Shown here piece after piece: positions 1 to 7,475 of a stretch of 64,000 nt of DNA. The translations under genes were made by a program, and so were the position numbers. Location of the stretch: assembly GCF_017635265.1 (NCBI RefSeq), contig NZ_JAGBLU010000004.1, positions 1-64,000 of the forward strand, read 5' to 3'. Source of the DNA: Butyrivibrio sp. Its GTDB lineage: Bacteria > Bacillota > Clostridia > Lachnospirales > Lachnospiraceae. Each line of letters opens with the position of its first letter. Position 1 is the stretch's first letter. The notes under the pieces were generated by a model. The model was not told the DNA's origin and did no database searches. It saw only the letters and a program-made list of their open reading frames with translations.

Positions 1-152
1 GCGTAATTCTTCATGAAATCACCAATCTCATCCGTGATCACTTTCTTTCTGTATTTAGTTACGAAAATCACATGGTAAGTGAGTTTGTATACGGAATGTG
101 ATCCTCTTCTGTACTCGTTTAGGATATCTGATTCTACTATTGATTTCTGCAT
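1..152 (-). CDS. tnpA: IS200/IS605-type Y1 transposase TnpA, 5' part only
   Basis: The minus strand from the ATG at 152 down to the window edge encodes the first 50 residues of an IS200-type transposase. The conserved segment YKLTYHVIFVTKYRKKV is readable at residues 22-38, and it is typical of the single-strand DNA Y1 (HUH) transposases. The catalytic HUH and tyrosine lie further on, outside the window. The gene diverges from a tnpB-like fragment on the + strand at 258, which is the gene order of IS605-class elements. Completeness cannot be judged because the window ends inside the gene. Confidence 0.9.
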   Translation of the reverse strand, partial: MQKSIVESDILNEYRRGSHSVYKLTYHVIFVTKYRKKVITDEIGDFMKNY

Positions 153-183
153 AAATTTACTTCCCACCCAAAAGAACAAATGT

Positions 184-212
184 TTGCTTGTTTCTAAAAA
201 GTGTGCTATAAT
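184..212 (+). promoter_or_regulatory. sigma-A-type promoter before the tnpB fragment
   Basis: TTGCTT at 184-189 and TATAAT at 207-212 are separated by 17 bases, in the gap between the divergent tnpA and tnpB genes. The -10 box is perfect and the -35 is 4/6. It would drive the tnpB fragment and possibly the downstream HTH gene. Confidence 0.5.
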
Positions 213-257
213 ACTAAATATAACTAAATATAGAATACTAATAAGGAATTTTTAACC

Positions 258-590
258 GTGTACAGAACAAGGCAATACAGGATAAGCAACAACCACATAC
301 TCTATGACTATTGCAGGGATATCTGCAGAGCATCAGCCATTCTGTACAACAGGGCAAATTTCATCTTAAGGCAGTATTCGTCTGCAGTAGATTCAATGGC
401 CTTGTTCAAGCCTCTTTTCCCAAATCAGATGATGGTTTACAGGCTCGTAAGGGATAGCCTTTTGGGGACTAAATATCTTGGTGACAGCAAGTGGCTCTCA
501 TATAATGCCCTTGATCATATGCTAAAGGTTACAAGGGATAAGGCATGTGACACCATGTCACGGAAATTGGAGAATTTATGTATAAGATAA
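258..590 (+). pseudogene. tnpB: TnpB (IS605 OrfB) N-terminal fragment
   Basis: A GTG-started frame encodes about 110 residues. The first ~95 match the beginning of IS605-family TnpB: YRTRQYRIS, then a conserved DYC...LYNRANFxxRQ stretch, then LSYNALDHMLK. Full TnpB proteins are roughly 370-430 residues with RuvC-like catalytic Asp/Glu and a zinc finger. All of that is missing here. Homology is lost near base 545 and the frame stops at 590, overlapping the start of the next gene. It is read as a truncated, inactive guide-RNA nuclease/transposon accessory gene, deleted by a rearrangement that brought in the HTH gene. Confidence 0.8.
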
Positions 591-1435
591 CAGGCAGACT
601 TTCAGATGTACAGAAAAAAGAGCTTATTACAGGTTTCTTGAAAAACCTTGGAGAACGTCTGATGTTAAAGAGAAATGTCCGGAACATTTCACAGCAGGAG
701 TTGGCGGAGTGCCTGAATATAGACCGTAGTACATTGAGCAAATATGAGAGTGGTGACAGGAATATGCAGGTGTCAATGTTGCCATTATTTAGCACGTACT
801 GCAAGTTTTCCCTTCGAGAACGGTTTCCGGAGGATGAATCAAAAGAAATCCTTGACACCTTTTCAGTAGCGGTTATTATTACAGCTGACCGCAGGAAGCG
901 CCGTGATCAGTCAAGGCAGAAAAAGATGGGCGTAATTGCACCTTATGGTCAGGTTGAACAAAAAAGAATTCTAAAGGGGCAAGTCTATGATGTTGACGGT
1001 CAGGAAGTATTTGAGCCCACTGTTCATAAGCAGAAACCCAAGTCATTGCGTGAAAAGTACAAGGATGCTGAGATGCACACTGAATTTAGTGCATATTCAG
1101 ATATGGAGTTCTGTGATTTTGTAAAGAGCCAGAACGAAAGGCTTAAAGATTCCGTAGTATCAGCAGGCCAGTTCTTGAAGCAGATAGAAGAGTTGGCCAA
1201 TAAAGAAACTTTAAAGGGATTATTGGCAGATTATATAGTAGACGAGCTTGTCATAAATCGTGTAGCCAATGAACACCCTGATGAAGTAAGTCGTAGAGCA
1301 TACGCTTATTATCAGAAATTGTATCAGGAATATCTGTCAGGTGACAATGAGCGCAACGAAGGTAATGAGATTGATGACTGGCAACGCCCGGAAAAATTAA
1401 ATCTTTTATTCATTGGAACAATCTTATTTTGCTAA
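578..1435 (+). CDS. XRE-family helix-turn-helix protein, unknown function
   Basis: The protein has 285 residues. A helix-turn-helix of the XRE/Cro type is visible around residues 35-62 (ISQQELAECLNIDRSTLSKYESG). The remainder is charged, with a basic patch (RRKRRDQSRQKK) near residue 105, and I do not recognise a family for it. The ATG at 578 is supported by GGAAATTGGAG seven bases upstream, although it lies inside the end of the tnpB fragment frame. The C-terminus looks abrupt (LLFIGTILFC). A further open stretch follows directly (AEKMIDEDSRALMLKFINYL), so a frameshift or truncated tail is possible. It may be the regulator of an integrated element. Confidence 0.7.
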   Translation: MYKITGRLSDVQKKELITGFLKNLGERLMLKRNVRNISQQELAECLNIDRSTLSKYESGDRNMQVSMLPLFSTYCKFSLRERFPEDESKEILDTFSVAVIITADRRKRRDQSRQKKMGVIAPYGQVEQKRILKGQVYDVDGQEVFEPTVHKQKPKSLREKYKDAEMHTEFSAYSDMEFCDFVKSQNERLKDSVVSAGQFLKQIEELANKETLKGLLADYIVDELVINRVANEHPDEVSRRAYAYYQKLYQEYLSGDNERNEGNEIDDWQRPEKLNLLFIGTILFC

Positions 1436-1591
1436 ACAATAGCTGAAAAAATGATTGATGAAGATTCAAGAGCACTCATGTTGAAGTTTATCAATTATTT
1501 ATTGGTATCATAGCCATAATTATGCTATTTTATGTGTAAAAAGCCCGGGTAATACTTGAATACCAGATTGCGCCTTTATGGGAGTGGGACT

Positions 1592-2392
1592 ATGTTAGCT
1601 CAAGCAGAAGAAGCTCAGATAATACCTATTGCAGATAACAATGGGAAAGATACTCTTTTTATATGGTGCGCCATATTATTGTCATGTTTCATCCTATACA
1701 TGATAATCACCCTAATTCACGATATCGTAAGAGAAAAAAGGATTGAGAAATATAAGAGTACAGGATTATTTTTACAAAAACATATAGATATCGTTCCTAT
1801 GTGGCTTCAGTTCATTCTAAGAGTCGGTATCCCTGTACTTGGTGTATTATTCCTTCTTAGCAAGGTTGTTTGTATTACCATAGTTGCCTCCGGTTCAATG
1901 GAACCAAAGCTCAAGACCGGAAATACGGCTGTTTATAACAGACTAGCATATACAAAAACAGTTCCTAAGAGGGGTGACATTATAGGCTTCTGGTCACAGG
2001 AATTTAATGCTACTTATGCAAAAAGAGTTGTTGGAATTGCTGGCGATAATGTTGAATTTCATAACGGCTATGTCTATATCAATGGTATGAGGGCCGATGA
2101 AAGTCGGTACCTCGATGATAACATTGCTACAAACTCTAAAAAGACCTTTACTGTGCCAGACGGGTGTGTATTCGTTCTTGGCGACAATAGGAGAAGATCC
2201 ATTGATTCAAGGTTTTGGTCAAATCCGTATATTTCCTGCGATGACATTGTTGGAAAGTATATCGGGCAAGTTCCATTTGTACTCCCGGATATCTTTGGAA
2301 TAGCTGCTGATGACAGGGAGAATCGTTCATATACCGCAGAAGATGTGAGAATGACAGTAGAGCTTATGGAATCGTATTCTGGGGAGGATTAG
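1592..2392 (+). CDS. signal peptidase I (Ser/Lys type) with long N-terminal extension
   Basis: The enzyme would remove signal peptides from exported proteins at the outer face of the membrane. The catalytic Ser is in the SGSMEP motif (about residue 102). The general-base Lys is in AKRVVG (about 144). The GDNRRRSxDSR box is near residue 200. The Lys places it with the bacterial LepB/Sip Ser-Lys class rather than the Ser-His SipW class. It has two membrane segments (about 22-45 and 75-97) before the catalytic serine, so the N-terminus is longer than in usual one-anchor Firmicute enzymes. The ATG at 1592 is preferred because GGGAGTGGGA precedes it. A TTG 36 bases upstream is open but lacks such a site. 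It is probably an accessory paralogue, as it lies between mobile genes. Confidence 0.85.
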   Translation: MLAQAEEAQIIPIADNNGKDTLFIWCAILLSCFILYMIITLIHDIVREKRIEKYKSTGLFLQKHIDIVPMWLQFILRVGIPVLGVLFLLSKVVCITIVASGSMEPKLKTGNTAVYNRLAYTKTVPKRGDIIGFWSQEFNATYAKRVVGIAGDNVEFHNGYVYINGMRADESRYLDDNIATNSKKTFTVPDGCVFVLGDNRRRSIDSRFWSNPYISCDDIVGKYIGQVPFVLPDIFGIAADDRENRSYTAEDVRMTVELMESYSGED

Positions 2393-2440
2393 TGTCAAGA
2401 CTAAACAACAACGATACAGTTCTAAATGAAGGAAAATGAT

Positions 2441-2881
2441 ATGGAAATAGAGAATAATTCAAAATATGCAGTTGTAAGATTGCCGCTGTTAAGGACTGAA
2501 ATACTTGAAACCAAAGATCATGGCGAGATCTGCATAGATGTATCCGGTGTAAAGGAGTATCTTGAAAGCAAACGTTTACCGGAGTACAAATATGAATATT
2601 CAAAACCGAACATGTTATTTAGTAAAAAGAAATACAAAACGGCTCTTGAATCTGTTGATAAGGCAAACTGGGCATTTGCAAGTATTTATGGTTACTACAC
2701 AGAAAACCCAGGAGATGACTATTACTATAAAATGGATATATTTGAGAACTGGTCGGAGGTTGATGGAATAAATAAGCAAAGGGGCTGCTTAAAATCTGAT
2801 TGGCTGGATGCAGTAGATGAATATCTGAAAAGTTTAAATCAGAAAGAAACCGCAGAGGATATCGATTTGTGGTCGATTTGA
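2441..2881 (+). CDS. hypothetical protein, 146 aa
   Basis: I do not recognise this protein. It is soluble by appearance, with no signal peptide or membrane segment. It is rich in Tyr, Lys and Asp (YKYEYSK, DDYYYKMD), with an acidic tail ending in DIDLWSI. The ATG at 2441 is chosen because AAGGA lies seven bases upstream. An in-frame ATG at 2426 overlaps that site's upstream side and has none of its own. It follows the signal peptidase by 48 bases on the same strand, so the two may be cotranscribed. The IS element begins 29 bases after its stop codon. Confidence 0.6.
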   Translation: MEIENNSKYAVVRLPLLRTEILETKDHGEICIDVSGVKEYLESKRLPEYKYEYSKPNMLFSKKKYKTALESVDKANWAFASIYGYYTENPGDDYYYKMDIFENWSEVDGINKQRGCLKSDWLDAVDEYLKSLNQKETAEDIDLWSI

Positions 2882-2910
2882 AATTCCCCCAAAGTAATAG
2901 ATAATATATA

Positions 2911-4672
2911 GGCGTTTGTGAAACGCCAAAAGCTGCATAAATACGGCACTTTTGCTCTATAAAAAATGAATAACCCCTCACCGGATATGGTACAATAGAA
3001 TTGACGAGAAACCACTGACCAATACCAAGAAAGGAGTTATTCTGATATATATGATACCATATAAACAGCTTTCTTTGGCTGATATCTATGCAGATTGCCA
3101 AGATAAATTTGAAAATGACAAGCCTGCGTTTTTGTCTCTATTAGAAAACCATATCGACCTTGATGAAATTATTCCGCTTTCTTTTATAAAGCATTTCTAT
3201 GCATCAACGGGAAGATCCCGTAAATACCCATTAAAAGCTATGCTCTGGGCTTTAATTATCCAACGCATTTTTACTATCCCCACAGATCAGCTTCTACTGG
3301 TCTTTCTTGCATACTCGAAGCCACTTCGTGAATTCTGTGGTTTTACCAAAGTTCCTGATGCTTCTAAAATAACCCGCTTTAAGCAAGATTTTCTGGATGA
3401 CTTACAGCTTGTTTTTGATAAGCTCGTCGATATTACCGAGCCTATCTGTCAGGCTATTGATTCTGCAAAAGCCGACATGACCATCTTTGATTCTTCTGGG
3501 ATTGAAGCCTTTGTCACTGAAAACAATCCCAAGTATGCTAACAGGATCATCAAACAGCTTAAGGCATATGCCAAAGCAATGGGGGTTAATAAATCCTATG
3601 ATCCCTATAAGGCAGCCTATGGAGCAATGCCTTCTCATGCTTCTGCCAATCCTGAAATCAAACAGTTATATATCAACGGCCATTTCTGCTACGTTTTCAA
3701 GTTTGGCATTGTAACAAACGGCCTGGGAATCGTCCGCCATATTTCTTTTTACAACAAAGACTTTTTTTCATCTCACCCGGATATCGTTGTCGAAAAGAAA
3801 TCTGATTCACCTGATGAGGACAAATGTGTTCATGACGCAAAACTTCTCATTCCCACACTTCGGGACTTCTTTTCAAAACATCCACTCATCAATCCAAAAA
3901 CATTTTTGGGCGATGCTGCTTTTGATTCAGCTCTTCTGTATAAACAGCTACTTACAGGTGATACTTTTGGCACAGATAAACATTTTTCAAAAGCATATAT
4001 ACCCTTAAACAGTAGAGCAGGAATCAAATATCCTGATTGCAAAGTAAATGCTGACGGTATACCCTGTTGTCCTAATGATGACTCACTTCCGATGAAATCC
4101 GATGGTAAATCTTCAAGTAAGAATGGTTTAGTAAGGTTCAAATTTGTCTGTCCAAAAATCAAATATGTTTACGATAAATCTACCGGCAAGCAACATCGAG
4201 AGTGCCAATGCGATAACCCTTGTACCGGTTCTTCCTGCGGTCGTATGATACATATTTATCCCGAAAAGAATCTACGAGCCTATCCAGGAGTACTTCGCGG
4301 AACTGAAGAATGGGATAATACCTACAAGATCAGAACTACCGTGGAGCGCGATATCAACCATATGAAGGATAATCTTTGTTTGGCTGGACGTCGCACTCAA
4401 AATGAGAAAACTCTGCATGCTGATCTGATACTTGCTGGAATCACTCAGCTGATATCTGTAGTACTTGCCGACAAGATTCATCACCATGAATACATCAGAA
4501 GCCTCAAGCCACTCATAGCATAGGACTTACCAACTTAATAAGGCATCAGCCTTATTCAAGTGCGCCTAAGATAAGCTTTATCAGCCCAATTCACGTCTTT
4601 GCCCTCAAAAAAGCGTTCCAAAATGCTTTTGTTAAGGTTACACCTTAACTTCTAATGAGTTTCGCAAATACC
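2911..4672 (+). mobile_element. complete IS1182-like insertion sequence
   Basis: The element is about 1762 bases with one transposase gene. The left end starts GGCGTTTGTGAAACGCC and the right end, read inwards, starts GGTATTTGCGAAACTC, giving an imperfect terminal inverted repeat. Both ends are flanked by TATA (2907-2910 and 4673-4676), a likely 4-base target duplication. The left terminus is itself a hairpin (GGCGTTT/AAACGCC). Near the right end are two further hairpins, at 4537-4556 (AATAAGGC/GCCTTATT) and 4631-4649 (GTTAAGGT/ACCTTAAC), which may block transcription out of the element. With an intact transposase and matched ends, it may still be mobile. Confidence 0.8.
3051..4523 (+). CDS. 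IS1182-like DDE transposase
   Basis: This 490-residue transposase carries out DDE-type cut-and-paste chemistry on the surrounding inverted repeats. An N-terminal DUF772-like segment (about 35-125, including YPLKAMLWALIIQRI) precedes a DDE catalytic domain. Candidate acidic residues are Asp in TIFDSSG (about 146), Asp in FLGDAAFDS (about 287) and Glu in TTVERDIN (about 434). A Cys cluster (CxCDNPC...C) lies near 380-395, as in many IS1182/IS4-like enzymes. The frame is intact and full length. The ATG has AAGGAG 14 bases upstream, a long spacing that suggests weak translation, which is common for transposases. Confidence 0.88.
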   Translation: MIPYKQLSLADIYADCQDKFENDKPAFLSLLENHIDLDEIIPLSFIKHFYASTGRSRKYPLKAMLWALIIQRIFTIPTDQLLLVFLAYSKPLREFCGFTKVPDASKITRFKQDFLDDLQLVFDKLVDITEPICQAIDSAKADMTIFDSSGIEAFVTENNPKYANRIIKQLKAYAKAMGVNKSYDPYKAAYGAMPSHASANPEIKQLYINGHFCYVFKFGIVTNGLGIVRHISFYNKDFFSSHPDIVVEKKSDSPDEDKCVHDAKLLIPTLRDFFSKHPLINPKTFLGDAAFDSALLYKQLLTGDTFGTDKHFSKAYIPLNSRAGIKYPDCKVNADGIPCCPNDDSLPMKSDGKSSSKNGLVRFKFVCPKIKYVYDKSTGKQHRECQCDNPCTGSSCGRMIHIYPEKNLRAYPGVLRGTEEWDNTYKIRTTVERDINHMKDNLCLAGRRTQNEKTLHADLILAGITQLISVVLADKIHHHEYIRSLKPLIA

Positions 4673-4858
4673 TATAATATTTTTATATCGTTAATTCTAT
4701 GAAATTCCGCAAGGGACTGGCAATTCAGATAAGAAGTTTTTGTGTGCAAAAACAACCAAGTAGAATAGGCAGTAAGTTGTTGCATGGCAAAACGCAAAAT
4801 TTGATTTATAATATCAAATCCCTCTGAGTAATCAAATAAGATCAATACATTCAATAAA

Positions 4859-4887
4859 TTGTTATTGTTCTAAATAAGGTGTACAAT
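4859..4887 (+). promoter_or_regulatory. promoter for the MMPL/GLUG operon
   Basis: TTGTTA at 4859-4864, a 17-base spacer and TACAAT at 4882-4887 lie about 95 bases before the MMPL start codon. Confidence 0.5.
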
Positions 4888-4903
4888 ATATAGAATAGAT
4901 GCA

Positions 4904-4930
4904 TTCGATATTGTAAGAATATATATCGAA
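4904..4930. promoter_or_regulatory. inverted repeat, possible operator of the MMPL operon
   Basis: TTCGATAT (4904-4911) and ATATCGAA (4923-4930) are perfect 8-base arms separated by 11 bases. They lie just downstream of the predicted -10 box, where a bound repressor would block transcription. No regulator gene is adjacent. Confidence 0.45.
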
Positions 4931-4981
4931 GATTTGATAGGTGAATTTCTTATTCATACATCAACATACAGGGGGAACAAA

Positions 4982-7474
4982 ATGGATAATAGTGGGGAGA
5001 ATACCGGCAATAGCTTTATGCTGAAAATCTGCGCATTTATTGTTGATAAGCGCAATCTTTTCTTTTTAATCTACGCGATTCTGTGTATTTTTTCAGTTAT
5101 TTCAAGAGGGTGGGTAGGTGTAGAAAACCAGCTGTCTGAATATCTGCCCAAAACTTCGGAGACCAGGCAGGGGCTTGATCTTATGGAGGAGCAATTCACA
5201 ACCTATGGTTCGACCAAGGTTATGGTTGCAAATATTTCATATGATCAGGCACTTTTGATTCAAAAGGATTTGGAAAGCATGGATGGTGTTTTTTCTGCTG
5301 AGCTTGACGATACAGATAAACACTACAACAACGGTTCTGCTTTGTTCAACATTACTTTTGACTATGACGAAACAGATGATATGTGTCTTGTGCTTCTTGA
5401 TCAGGTAAAAGAGTATTTTGATAAATATGACTATTATCTATCAACAACTCTTGGAGATACCCAGTCCGAGCTTATTGCCAAGGAGATGGATGTTATATCC
5501 GTAATTGTGGTTTTTGTAGTTGTGGGAGTACTTCTTCTTACGTCTCAAGCCTATGCGGAGGTACCGATACTCCTTTTGACTTTTGGAAGTGCGGCACTTG
5601 TTCAGATGGGCTCAAACTTTCTTCTCGGAACAATTTCTTTTGTATCCAATTCTGTTACAATTGTGCTTCAGCTGGCCCTTTCAGTGGATTATGCTGTTAT
5701 TTTTCTTAACAGGTATAAAGAAGAACATGCACTTTTATCTGCCAGAGAAGCCTGCATAATAGCTTTGTCTAAATCAATTCCCGAAATATCCGGAAGCTCA
5801 CTGACTACAATAGGTGGTCTTATAGCCATGCTCTTTATGCAATTCGGAATAGGAAGAGATATGGGTATCGTTCTTATAAAAGCCATATTGCTAAGTCTTT
5901 TGTCAGTGTTCCTCTTGATGCCCGGAATCATAATGCTTTTTTCAGGTCTCATGGAAAAGACAAAGCACAAGAACTTTATTCCTAAGATTCCTTTTGTAGG
6001 AAAATTTGCATATGCCACCAGATTTATTATTGCACCGGCATTCGTCGTTGTGATAATAATTGCCAACAGAATTTCTTCAGGCACACCATATGTTTATGGT
6101 TATACCAAGATAACGCCTCCGCTTATCAATGAGGTTCAGGCTGCTCAGAATATGCAGGACGACAACTTCAGATCTGATAACATGGTCGCCCTGGTATTTC
6201 CGTCAGGCGACTATGACAAGGAAAAGAAACTTATAGAGGATCTTTTGGCTGATGACAATGTTGCTTCTATAACAGGTCTTGCAAATACTGAGGCTTTAAA
6301 TGGATATACCCTTACAGAAAAGCTTTCGCCAAGACAGTTTTCCGAGCTCTTAAATATTGATTATGAAATTGCAGAGCTGATATATACAGCTTATGCCGTT
6401 AATGATGAAGACTACGCCAAGGTTGTAAACGGTCTTGCCAATTACAAAGTCCCCCTTATAGAAATGTTCATGTTTGTATATGAAGAAGTTGAAGAAGGAT
6501 ATGTGACTTTAAGCGATGATCTTATGAATAAACTTGAAGATGCGAACAGAATGATGGATTTTGCAAAAAAGCAGCTTCAGGGTGAAGATTATTCGAGAAT
6601 ACTTGTGTATTTAAATCTTCCGCAGGAATCGGATGAAACCTTTGCCTTTCTTGAGAAGATGCATACCTACGCAGAAAAATATTATGACGCGGACAAGATA
6701 TATGTGGTTGGCGAGTCTGTCAGCCAGTATGACCTTAAAAAGTGTTTTGCCAGAGATAATACAGTTACCGGTGTGATTTCAATTCTTGCGGTATTGGTGG
6801 TGCTTCTTTTTACCTTTAAATCAGCAGGTATGCCGGTGCTGCTCATTGCTGTCATTCAGGGCTGTATCTGGATTAATTTCTCTGTGCCTGCCATAGAACA
6901 TGACAATCTTTTCTTCCTGGGATACTTAATCGTCAGTTCGATTCAGATGGGTGCCAACATTGACTATGCAATCGTTATTGCGGGCAGATATACAGAGCTT
7001 CGACAGACCATGGGAAAAAGAGATGCGATTATCGATACAATGAACCTTTCATTCCCGACTATTATCACATCAGGAACAATGCTTGCTGTGGCGGGAACTT
7101 TGATTGGTAAAATGACATCTGACTGTGCTATTTATGGAATCGGTAAATGCCTGGGACGAGGAACCATTATCTCCATCCTAATTACAATGTTTGTTCTTCC
7201 GCAGATACTTTTGGTTGGAGATAAAGTCATTGAACTTACTGCATTTGTCATGAACGTACCGCTATCCACCAAACAAAGGTCAGGAACTATGCGAATAGAC
7301 GGCATGATCAGAGGCCATATTGATGGAAATATCACAGGTGTGATTCATGCTGTAGTAAAAGGAAATGTCAGCGCATTTGTTGAAAACGGTGATGTAACCA
7401 TGATGGACGAAGAACCATTTGATGCAGCTGCTGAAAACAGTGAATTCTATTATTCGGAAGGGGAGGAAAACTAA
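4982..7474 (+). CDS. MMPL/RND-type membrane transporter
   Basis: An 830-residue integral membrane protein with the internal duplication of MMPL (RND superfamily) transporters. It has one membrane segment near residues 26-41, an external loop, a first bundle of membrane helices (about 175-345), a second external loop (about 370-590) and a second bundle (about 600-760). Signature stretches are LALSVDYAVIFLNRY in the first half and QMGANIDYAIVIAGRY in the second, holding the transmembrane Asp used for proton coupling. MMPL proteins usually export lipids, surfactants or drugs; the substrate here is unknown. The ATG at 4982 follows GGGGGA at a good distance. The last ~60 residues form an unusual cytoplasmic tail of alternating Gly/Ile-Val pairs. 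The GLUG protein follows after one base. Confidence 0.88.
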   Translation: MDNSGENTGNSFMLKICAFIVDKRNLFFLIYAILCIFSVISRGWVGVENQLSEYLPKTSETRQGLDLMEEQFTTYGSTKVMVANISYDQALLIQKDLESMDGVFSAELDDTDKHYNNGSALFNITFDYDETDDMCLVLLDQVKEYFDKYDYYLSTTLGDTQSELIAKEMDVISVIVVFVVVGVLLLTSQAYAEVPILLLTFGSAALVQMGSNFLLGTISFVSNSVTIVLQLALSVDYAVIFLNRYKEEHALLSAREACIIALSKSIPEISGSSLTTIGGLIAMLFMQFGIGRDMGIVLIKAILLSLLSVFLLMPGIIMLFSGLMEKTKHKNFIPKIPFVGKFAYATRFIIAPAFVVVIIIANRISSGTPYVYGYTKITPPLINEVQAAQNMQDDNFRSDNMVALVFPSGDYDKEKKLIEDLLADDNVASITGLANTEALNGYTLTEKLSPRQFSELLNIDYEIAELIYTAYAVNDEDYAKVVNGLANYKVPLIEMFMFVYEEVEEGYVTLSDDLMNKLEDANRMMDFAKKQLQGEDYSRILVYLNLPQESDETFAFLEKMHTYAEKYYDADKIYVVGESVSQYDLKKCFARDNTVTGVISILAVLVVLLFTFKSAGMPVLLIAVIQGCIWINFSVPAIEHDNLFFLGYLIVSSIQMGANIDYAIVIAGRYTELRQTMGKRDAIIDTMNLSFPTIITSGTMLAVAGTLIGKMTSDCAIYGIGKCLGRGTIISILITMFVLPQILLVGDKVIELTAFVMNVPLSTKQRSGTMRIDGMIRGHIDGNITGVIHAVVKGNVSAFVENGDVTMMDEEPFDAAAENSEFYYSEGEEN

Positions 7475-7475
7475 C

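Larger units (their letters stand above)
4677..4981. other. intergenic stretch between the IS element and the MMPL gene
   Basis: About 300 bases without a supported gene. The first ~180 bases hold nothing I recognise and may be remnant sequence interrupted by the IS. The last ~120 bases contain a promoter and an inverted repeat, listed separately. Confidence 0.5.

Noticed and set aside
1592-2392. SipW-type signal peptidase
   Set aside because: A Lys is present in the KRVVG box, so it belongs to the Ser/Lys class, and no TasA-like substrate gene is nearby.
3402-4162. Minus-strand frames within the IS transposase gene
   Set aside because: They are antisense shadows of an intact transposase with no signals of their own.
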